Below are positions 57,608 to 64,000 of a DNA stretch of 64,000 bases, one piece after another. Position 1 is the stretch's first letter, and each line of letters opens with the position of its first letter. The DNA comes from Leadbetterella byssophila_A (GTDB lineage: Bacteria; Bacteroidota; Bacteroidia; Cytophagales; Spirosomataceae), in the NCBI GenBank assembly GCA_040394735.1, contig JBEBRR010000003.1, forward strand, positions 1 through 64,000, written 5' to 3'. The notes beneath the pieces were generated by a model. That model saw nothing but the letters and a program-made list of their open reading frames with translations. It made no database searches and had not been told where the DNA came from. A program made the translations under genes and the position numbers.

Positions 57608-58582
57608 TTAAACCAGTCCCTCCCGAAGCAGATCATGGAGGTGAACAAATCCCAGAACTTTCCCGTTATCTTCCACCACCAGCTGCGTGATACTTAACTC
57701 CTGCATTTTATTGAGTGCATTTACCGCGAATTCATCCCTGGAGATCACCTTGGGAGTTCTGTTCATCAAATCTATGGCTTTTAGTGCAAAAATATCCTTC
57801 CCTTCCCTTAATTTTCTCCGCAGGTCACCATCCGTAATAATCCCTGTCAGCTGTTGCTCCCGGTTAACCACGGCAGTAGTACCCAGGCGCTTGGAGGTCA
57901 TTTCCAGGATGACCTCTTCCATTTCTGCCTGCTCGCCCACTACCGGCACCTCGTTATGAGGATAAAGGTCGGAAACTTTAAGATAAAGCTTTTTACCTAG
58001 CGCCCCGCCGGGGTGATAACGGGCAAAATCGCGGTTGTTAAAACCACGGGCTTCCAGCAGACAGATGGCCAGGGCATCGCCCAGGGCCAGGGATACCGTA
58101 GTGGAAGTGGTGGGAGCCAGGTTCATGGGACAGGCCTCCTGATCTACGTGCGCATTCAGCACATAATCTGAATTTTTTGCCAGGAATGAACCGGTATCCG
58201 AAACCAGGGAGATCAGCCGGTTAGGCAGGCGCCGGATCAGGGGCACCAGTACTTTCAGCTCGGGGGTATTCCCGCTTTTGGAAAGAATCACGATAACATC
58301 TTCATCGTCAATAATGCCCAGGTCACCATGAACGGCATCTGTAGCATGCATGAAAACCGCTTTCTGGCCGGTAGAATTCAAAGTGGCCGATATTTTCTGC
58401 GCAATGATCGCACTTTTACCGATACCCGAAAGGACCACCTTCCCCCTCGACTTCAGAATTACATTCACCACCTCCTCAAAACCGGAGTCAATTGTATTTA
58501 TCAAAGATTTAATAGCCTCCGATTCATCCAGTAAAACTTTTTTGGCGGTATCAATTATATTTTTTTCTACTTTCGTCTCCAC
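57608..58582 (-). CDS. kdsD: Arabinose-5-phosphate isomerase (KdsD/KpsF-like, SIS and CBS domains)
   Basis: 324 residues. The SIS domain (about 35-180) includes KVVLSGIGKSAIIAQKISAT, HGDLGIIDDEDVIVILSKSG and NLAPTTSTTVSLALGDALAI. Two CBS motifs follow (about 205-320; GTTAVVNREQQLTGIITDGD; ALNKMQELSITQLVVEDNGK). It converts ribulose 5-phosphate to arabinose 5-phosphate for Kdo synthesis. It is divergent from recQ and 10 bp upstream of nadB. Confidence 0.93.
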   Translation of the reverse strand: METKVEKNIIDTAKKVLLDESEAIKSLINTIDSGFEEVVNVILKSRGKVVLSGIGKSAIIAQKISATLNSTGQKAVFMHATDAVHGDLGIIDDEDVIVILSKSGNTPELKVLVPLIRRLPNRLISLVSDTGSFLAKNSDYVLNAHVDQEACPMNLAPTTSTTVSLALGDALAICLLEARGFNNRDFARYHPGGALGKKLYLKVSDLYPHNEVPVVGEQAEMEEVILEMTSKRLGTTAVVNREQQLTGIITDGDLRRKLREGKDIFALKAIDLMNRTPKVISRDEFAVNALNKMQELSITQLVVEDNGKVLGFVHLHDLLREGLV

Positions 58583-58734
58583 TTTTTTCAGAGCTCATTT
58601 TGGGGTACAAAATTAGCTTCAGAAATCCGAAAACTGTTCACAAATAATATTTTTCAGAGAATTTATTTGTGAAGAGTTATTTTTAGTAAATTAGCCATAC
58701 TTTAACAGATATCGAATAAAAGTCATACGGGTAT

Positions 58735-61056
58735 ATGATTTCAGAATCAGTAGAACAAAGATTGAAGCAGAACTTAAAAGAAATTTTCGGCTTCGATAAC
58801 TTTAGAGGTGAACAGGAAAAAATTATTAAGAGTGTGGTCTCCGGGAAGAACACCTTTGTGATCATGCCCACAGGTGCAGGAAAGTCACTTTGCTACCAGC
58901 TTCCGGCCACCGTTCTTGAAGGAACGGCCATCGTTATATCGCCGCTGATCGCACTGATGAAAAACCAGGTGGATCAGCTTTCAGCCTACGGTGTTAACGC
59001 CCAGTTTCTGAACAGTACCCTGAACAAGTCAGAAATGAACAGGGTAAAGAACGATGTGATCAACGGCGTATGCAAGCTGCTGTACATTGCTCCCGAATCA
59101 CTGACCAAGGAAGACAACCTGGAATTCCTGAAAAAGGCCAGCATATCATTCGTAGCTGTAGATGAAGCCCACTGTATCTCCGAATGGGGGCATGATTTCA
59201 GGCCCGAATACCGGAAGATCAAAGACATCATAGAGAATATTGACAACAGCCTTCCCATTATTGCGCTGACAGCCACGGCTACGCCCAAGGTGCAGCTCGA
59301 TATCAAGAAGAGCCTGAACATGGATGATTCCGTCATCTTCAAGACCTCCTTTAACCGGGCTAACCTGTATTACGAGGTACGGCCGAAGCAGAATGCCAAA
59401 AAACAGCTGATCAAATTTGTTTCGCTGAATAAAGGGAAATCAGGGATCGTATATTGCCTCAGCCGTAAGAAAGTGGAGGAGATTGCCGAGTTGCTGAATG
59501 TAAACGGGTTCAAGGCCCTGCCGTATCATGCCGGCCTGGATTCTGACATCCGCATGAAGAACCAGGACGCCTTCCTGAATGAAAACTGTGATATTGTAGT
59601 GGCTACCATTGCGTTCGGGATGGGAATCGACAAGCCGGATGTGCGTTTCGTGGTGCATTACGATGCACCCAAGTCGCTGGAAGGTTACTACCAGGAAACC
59701 GGCCGGGGCGGAAGAGACGGCCTTGACGGCACCTGCCTGATGTTTTATGCGCTGGATGACATTACCAAGCTTGAGAAATTCAATAAAGACAAAAATGTAA
59801 CCGAAAGAGATAACGCCAAGGCGCTTCTCATGGAAATGGTGGCTTACTCCTCTCTGGGGGTTTGCCGGCGGAGGCAGCTCCTCTCCTATTTCGGTGAGCA
59901 GATGGAAAAAGACTGCGGTTTCTGCGATAACTGTAAAAAGCCTACCAAAACTTTCAAAGGCAAGGAAGAAGTGGAGCTGGTGATCAACACGATTCTCAGA
60001 ACCGAGCAGCGTTTTTCGGCCAACCACATTGCCGATATACTTACCGGCAACACCAAAGACAACCCGGCCATCCTCAGCTACGAGCATGACAAGCTGGAAT
60101 ATTTCGGCAAAGGGCTGAAATATTTTGACCTGGAAGATAAGTTTGAAGACGAGGAAGAAGAGGAAGACGAAGACACCATCGTGGTAAACAGGAAGCCCAA
60201 AGCGGATGTCAACGCCGACGGCCGGCTTTCTGCTTCTGACAAATGGGTGTCTATTATCCGGCAGCTGATGGTGTTCGGTTACCTGGAAAAAGACATTGAT
60301 AACTACGGTGTCATCAAAGTCTCTAAAAAAGGGCAGGAATACCTGAATGACCCGTACAGCATCACTTTTCATGAAGATCACGACCTGAATGAAACCGAAG
60401 GAAGCGGTGAAGATGAACTGCAGCAAACCCCGGGCAATGCCAGCGGATCAGGCGCCTCCGACCAGGCCCTGCTGGAACTGCTGAAATCGCTCCGGAAAAA
60501 GATAGCCAAAGAGAAAAATGTACCTCCTTACGTGGTCTTCCAGGATCCTTCCCTGGAGGAAATGGCCACCACCTATCCCTCCAATGCCAATGAGCTGGCA
60601 CAGGTGAACGGCGTAGGCATGGGCAAGGTGCAAAAATTCGGCAAGCCTTTCCTGGACCTCATCAACAAGTACGTGGAAGATAATGAGATCGAGACCACGC
60701 ACGACCTGATGGTGAAAACCACGGTAAACAAGTCAAAGACCAAGATCTTTATCATTCAGCAGATCGACCGGAAAATAGACCTGGAGGATATAGCGGAAGC
60801 CAAGGAAATGTCAGCAGAAGAGATCATCTCTGAAATTGAAAGCATTTGTTTCTCCGGCACCAAACTTAATCTCGACTACTACATTAACCAGGTGATCGAC
60901 AAAGAGAAGCAGCAGGATATTTACGAGTATTTTATGACCTCTTCTTCTGATGATATCCGGTCGGCCCTGAAAGAATTTGAAGATTACGAGGAGGAAGTTA
61001 CCGAAGAAGAGCTCCGGCTGATGCGGATCAAGTTTATTTCGGAAATGGCGAACTAA
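58735..61056 (+). CDS. recQ: ATP-dependent DNA helicase RecQ
   Basis: 773 residues. The helicase core is complete: motif 0 FGFDNFRGEQEKIIKSV, Walker A MPTGAGKS (near 44), DEAH as VAVDEAHCISEWGHDFRPEY, motif III LTATATPKV, motif V VATIAFGMGIDKPDVRFVVH, motif VI QETGRGGRDG. The zinc-binding cysteines are in CRRRQLLSYF and CGFCDNCKKP, followed by winged-helix and HRDC (DQALLELLKSLRKKIAKEKN) domains. A long acidic stretch (FEDEEEEEDEDT) sits between them. The C-terminal extension ending LRLMRIKFISEMAN makes it longer than E. coli RecQ and is usual in this phylum. It acts in recombination and replication-fork repair. Confidence 0.95.
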   Translation: MISESVEQRLKQNLKEIFGFDNFRGEQEKIIKSVVSGKNTFVIMPTGAGKSLCYQLPATVLEGTAIVISPLIALMKNQVDQLSAYGVNAQFLNSTLNKSEMNRVKNDVINGVCKLLYIAPESLTKEDNLEFLKKASISFVAVDEAHCISEWGHDFRPEYRKIKDIIENIDNSLPIIALTATATPKVQLDIKKSLNMDDSVIFKTSFNRANLYYEVRPKQNAKKQLIKFVSLNKGKSGIVYCLSRKKVEEIAELLNVNGFKALPYHAGLDSDIRMKNQDAFLNENCDIVVATIAFGMGIDKPDVRFVVHYDAPKSLEGYYQETGRGGRDGLDGTCLMFYALDDITKLEKFNKDKNVTERDNAKALLMEMVAYSSLGVCRRRQLLSYFGEQMEKDCGFCDNCKKPTKTFKGKEEVELVINTILRTEQRFSANHIADILTGNTKDNPAILSYEHDKLEYFGKGLKYFDLEDKFEDEEEEEDEDTIVVNRKPKADVNADGRLSASDKWVSIIRQLMVFGYLEKDIDNYGVIKVSKKGQEYLNDPYSITFHEDHDLNETEGSGEDELQQTPGNASGSGASDQALLELLKSLRKKIAKEKNVPPYVVFQDPSLEEMATTYPSNANELAQVNGVGMGKVQKFGKPFLDLINKYVEDNEIETTHDLMVKTTVNKSKTKIFIIQQIDRKIDLEDIAEAKEMSAEEIISEIESICFSGTKLNLDYYINQVIDKEKQQDIYEYFMTSSSDDIRSALKEFEDYEEEVTEEELRLMRIKFISEMAN

Positions 61057-61243
61057 AGGGGAAGTTGCCTAAGAAGCAGGAATAGCATCTAATAATCATC
61101 GTTCTCACGCGCACCCGGCTTTGCTCAATGTGACAAATGGCAATCGGCCCTGTCAGTTCGAGCACAAACGAGCACGTGAGAGCGATGTTTGCGAACGAAG
61201 TTCTCGGGAACCGGGCCTGCACATCCCCACCTGTAAAATTAAA

Positions 61244-62257
61244 TCACCCCCAGATTTTCGTACCCTCGGTACAGTTCTTACACATCTCAATATTCTTGCG
61301 GCCACCGATCAGGCTGTGCCGGAATCCTTTATAGGTATCTGAATACCACACCTCCCGGAAGCTTTTTTCCGAAACATTTCCCATGCGGTATTCGGCATCC
61401 TTATCAAAGCAGCAGGGTACCACGATGCCGTCCCAGGTGATGACAGCAGAATGCCACATTTTCCAGCAATGATCGATCAGCCGGTTCTTGATGCTCCATT
61501 TTCCGTCGGCCTCTTTGCGGTACCTTGAATAGTGATCATTTTCAGGGATCAGATCAGAACCTTCTTCATAGTCATAAATCTGGGCCGTTTTGAAACGCAG
61601 TTCATCTACTCCCAGTTCACGGGCCAGACGCCGCACATCGGCCATCTGGTGCTCATTGGGCTTGACTACCAGGAACTGAAATATTACATGGGGCGTGGCT
61701 GAATTGAGCTCTTTCTTTGCCCGCAGAATATTCCGGGTGCCCTCCAGTACCTTATCCAGCTTTCCGCCTACACGGTATTGCTGGTAAACCTCCTGGGTGG
61801 TACCGTCAATGGAGACAATCAGGCGATCGAGCCCTGAACGCACGGTTGCCAGTGCATTTTCGTAATTCAGGTAATGGGCATTGGTGGAAGTAGAGGTATA
61901 TATCCCCTTTTCCGTAGCCATTTTTACCATCTGCAGAAAATCCTTATGCAGGTAGGGCTCTCCCTGGAAATAAAAGGTCAGGTAAAGCAGCGTGTCTCCT
62001 ATCTCGCCCATCAGCTTCTCAAACATCTCTTTCCGCAGCATTCCCGTAGGCCGGGTAAACGACCGCAGTCCGCTGGGGCACTCAGGACAACGGAGATTAC
62101 AGGAAGTGGTGGGCTCTACCGCCAGCGCTACCGGCATATAGTGGTTAACCGGTGAACGGGTGATCCGGGAAGACGCAAAAGAGAACACCAGACCCAATGC
62201 GTTCCGGATCCGCTTAAAAGTGAGCTTCGAAAGAAAATTAAGATTATCTCTCCACAT
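61244..62257 (-). CDS. Radical SAM protein with SPASM domain
   Basis: 337 residues. The radical SAM cluster motif CNLRCPEC is near residue 53, with the usual barrel motifs (LYLTFYFQGEPYLHKDFLQM, LDRLIVSIDGTTQEVYQQYR). A C-terminal SPASM region has cysteines in HCWKMWHSAV, VVPCCFDKDAEYRMGNV and NIEMCKNCTEG for auxiliary iron-sulfur clusters. SPASM proteins modify peptides or act on carbohydrates or lipids. No precursor peptide is seen nearby. The start overlaps the end of the M1 peptidase gene by 14 bp, implying coupled translation. Confidence 0.88.
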   Translation of the reverse strand: MWRDNLNFLSKLTFKRIRNALGLVFSFASSRITRSPVNHYMPVALAVEPTTSCNLRCPECPSGLRSFTRPTGMLRKEMFEKLMGEIGDTLLYLTFYFQGEPYLHKDFLQMVKMATEKGIYTSTSTNAHYLNYENALATVRSGLDRLIVSIDGTTQEVYQQYRVGGKLDKVLEGTRNILRAKKELNSATPHVIFQFLVVKPNEHQMADVRRLARELGVDELRFKTAQIYDYEEGSDLIPENDHYSRYRKEADGKWSIKNRLIDHCWKMWHSAVITWDGIVVPCCFDKDAEYRMGNVSEKSFREVWYSDTYKGFRHSLIGGRKNIEMCKNCTEGTKIWG

Positions 62258-64000
62258 TCAGCTGCTTATAATAATTAATCAGTCTTTCATCCTTTTCTGT
62301 CTGTACAGCTTCAGAAAATGCTTTTGCCGCTTCATCAGACAGGTCTTTTAGCGCATAAAGTACCCGCACGGCACTCATGCGCGCAAACCACACCGCTTCG
62401 TGAATTGCCGTATCCTTTATAAAGGGCAGCGCCATCTGCAGCTCCTCCGGCTCGCTGATGACCAGGTAAGAGGCCAGCAGGCCCATGTATTGATAGAGGT
62501 CCATTCCTTCCATCAGCCGCATCCGGTCTATCATCCACTGTGCTTTATCCCGCTGCTCTGTAGTGACAAAATAGTTGGCAATCACACCAAAGATCTGCCC
62601 GTCATTTACATGCTCATATGACGCCACCAGGCTGTCTGCTTCAGGAACCTGGTTTCCCAGCAGGATTTCCAGCGCGGCAGCCCGTACCGAATAGGAAGTA
62701 TCGGTCATGGCCTTGCGGGCCAGTTCCACATGCAGAGGGTTCTGGAAGTTCCTGACCGACAGCAGGGCGTCAGCCCGGACATTGGAGACCGGGTCACCTG
62801 TAATGGCTTTTTCCAGGGCTTTCTCCACCTGCAAAAAGTCATCCCCGTCATAATCACTGAATCGCTGAACCGCCATCTGACGGATCCGCCAGAACCTGTC
62901 GTCGAGAGCCTTAAAAAGCAACTCCCTGATTTTCTTATCGCCCAGGGGCTCTTCCTCTCCTGCGCTGTACATGGCCAGCTCCAGGGCCGCTATGCGTGCG
63001 TAGGCTTCCGGAGAGGCTACATACTGGTGAACCAGCTCATCTACCGTGCGGTCGTCCTGTATTACTCCCAGGAAATAACCGTCTGCATTGGGAATATAAT
63101 TTTCCAGGCTCCCTTTAAAAGGCAGTTGAAAAGTTTCGGCAGCACGGGTAAGCACCAGCACGGTGTCTTTTGTTCCTTCGCTGCTGATGAGCCGTACCGG
63201 CAGGCCGATGCGGAATACCCCGTTCCCCAGCGAATCGGTCACCTGCTCGGCCGTTAGCTGAAGCACATGGTCTTTCACAGTACGGCTTAAACGCACCACC
63301 GGGTGGGCAGCACCTTTGAACCATTGATCAAAAAACCATTTCAGGTCCCTGCCGGTCACTTTTTCAAAAGCTATACGGAGGTCTTCTACTTCCGCCGTCT
63401 GAAAGGCATGGGTTTTCAGGTAAAGGTTCAGGGCTGTAAAGAAAGCCTTGTCGCCCACTTCCATGCGTAAAGTATGCAGCACACGCCCGCCTTTCTGATA
63501 GGAATGGGCATCAAACATATCTTCGCTGCTTTGGTAATTAAAACGGATCAGCGGCACCCGCTTTTCCTCAGCCTCGCCCAGGTAACTCTGCAGATCGGTC
63601 AGGTAAACAAAATCACCTTCCTCTTTCCCGTACTTATGCGTTGCCCATAAAAATTCCGAATAATTGGCGAAGGCCTCATTCAACGGAAGCTGGGCCCATG
63701 ATTCACAGGTTACATAATTACCAAACCAGTGATGAAACAGCTCATGCGCTATAACGGCATCGTCATGCCCGTCTGCCAGCTGATGGTTATTTTTGAGTAC
63801 AGACCGGGCATGCGTGGTGGCTGTGGTATTCTCCATGGCGCCGGAAATGAACTTCCGGATGGGCACCTGGGCGTATTTCTGCCAAGGGAAGGGCACGCCC
63901 AGCAGCTCCTCGAACCAGGTGATCATTTCAGGGGTACGTCCGAAAATGCCTTCTGCAAAGGGCGCATATTCAGGTTCCATATAGTAGCTCACCTCAAAAC
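62244..64000 (-). CDS. M1-family aminopeptidase, partial (N-terminus outside window)
   Basis: The frame is open to the right edge, giving about 585 residues of the C-terminal part. The gluzincin motif is VIAHELFHHWFGNYVTCESW with LPLNEAFANYSEFLW, which is HExxH then 18 residues then E. The upstream ISGAMENTTATTH is the GAMEN substrate loop. The remaining 400 residues form HEAT-like helical repeats (AALELAMYSAGEEEPLG; VSNVRADALLSVRNFQNPLH). It removes N-terminal residues from peptides. It is upstream of and overlaps the radical SAM gene. Confidence 0.93.
   Translation of the reverse strand, partial: FEVSYYMEPEYAPFAEGIFGRTPEMITWFEELLGVPFPWQKYAQVPIRKFISGAMENTTATTHARSVLKNNHQLADGHDDAVIAHELFHHWFGNYVTCESWAQLPLNEAFANYSEFLWATHKYGKEEGDFVYLTDLQSYLGEAEEKRVPLIRFNYQSSEDMFDAHSYQKGGRVLHTLRMEVGDKAFFTALNLYLKTHAFQTAEVEDLRIAFEKVTGRDLKWFFDQWFKGAAHPVVRLSRTVKDHVLQLTAEQVTDSLGNGVFRIGLPVRLISSEGTKDTVLVLTRAAETFQLPFKGSLENYIPNADGYFLGVIQDDRTVDELVHQYVASPEAYARIAALELAMYSAGEEEPLGDKKIRELLFKALDDRFWRIRQMAVQRFSDYDGDDFLQVEKALEKAITGDPVSNVRADALLSVRNFQNPLHVELARKAMTDTSYSVRAAALEILLGNQVPEADSLVASYEHVNDGQIFGVIANYFVTTEQRDKAQWMIDRMRLMEGMDLYQYMGLLASYLVISEPEELQMALPFIKDTAIHEAVWFARMSAVRVLYALKDLSDEAAKAFSEAVQTEKDERLINYYKQLNVER

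Overview
The window comes from a Bacteroidota chromosome, most likely near Chitinophagales or Sphingobacteriales. The signs are a SusC/SusD pair, a TamL-type lipoprotein BamA homologue, a CusA pump fused to its TolC partner, DUF6377, DUF6660 and DUF4395 proteins, bacillithiol synthesis (BshB1), and several matches to the phylum-specific promoter (TTTG, about 20 bp, TAnnTTTG). No family was confirmed by a database search. All calls come from reading motifs.

Layout. 1-8.8 kb is housekeeping: partial tamL, an rRNA/tRNA methyltransferase, yidC, a periplasmic-binding-like protein translationally coupled to hemL, a family 2 glycosyltransferase and tRNA-Glu(UUC). 9-15.4 kb holds a secreted beta-lactamase-fold hydrolase, a Tricorn/S41-type protease and a DUF6377 membrane regulator, all on the minus strand. 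15.4-21.9 kb is an AT-richer island with one large M14 carboxypeptidase, a VOC gene and an AraC regulator, set among decayed fragments (a VOC pseudogene, an SRPBCC pseudogene, two transposase remnants, a truncated AraC-like gene). 21.9-30 kb holds a small ABC exporter and a heavy-metal efflux set (DUF6660, CusA-TolC fusion, CusB). 30-40.9 kb holds metNIQ, a susCD pair and an operon of fatty-acid-hydroxylase, DUF4395, bshB1 and tlpA. These three units share a palindrome, AATCTATAGATT or its core, in their promoters and look like a sulfur/thiol regulon.

The most striking locus is 40.9-44.4 kb. A 362-residue Cas12f homologue has lost the RuvC aspartate and glutamate and ends before the zinc ribbon. 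It overlaps, and is co-directional with, an unusual ECF-type sigma factor that carries two sigma-4-like regions. A 57-residue ORF leads the operon, and a small HTH regulator diverges from it across a promoter full of TATCGA sites. Downstream of the Cas12f homologue lies about 320 bp of non-coding DNA that can fold into several strong hairpins and is a plausible guide-RNA gene. This arrangement suggests RNA-guided recruitment of a sigma factor, that is, RNA-programmed transcription rather than cleavage. No target for the presumed guide was found in the window.

44.4-64 kb holds an S9 peptidase, a run of overlapping secreted proteins (one locus possibly frameshifted, plus a tandem duplication), gltX, a methyltransferase, cysE, an isolated nuoD, pspC-like, nadB, kdsD-like, recQ, a radical SAM/SPASM protein and a partial M1 aminopeptidase. 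Copies of a GGCCACAGATGC hairpin repeat are scattered among them.
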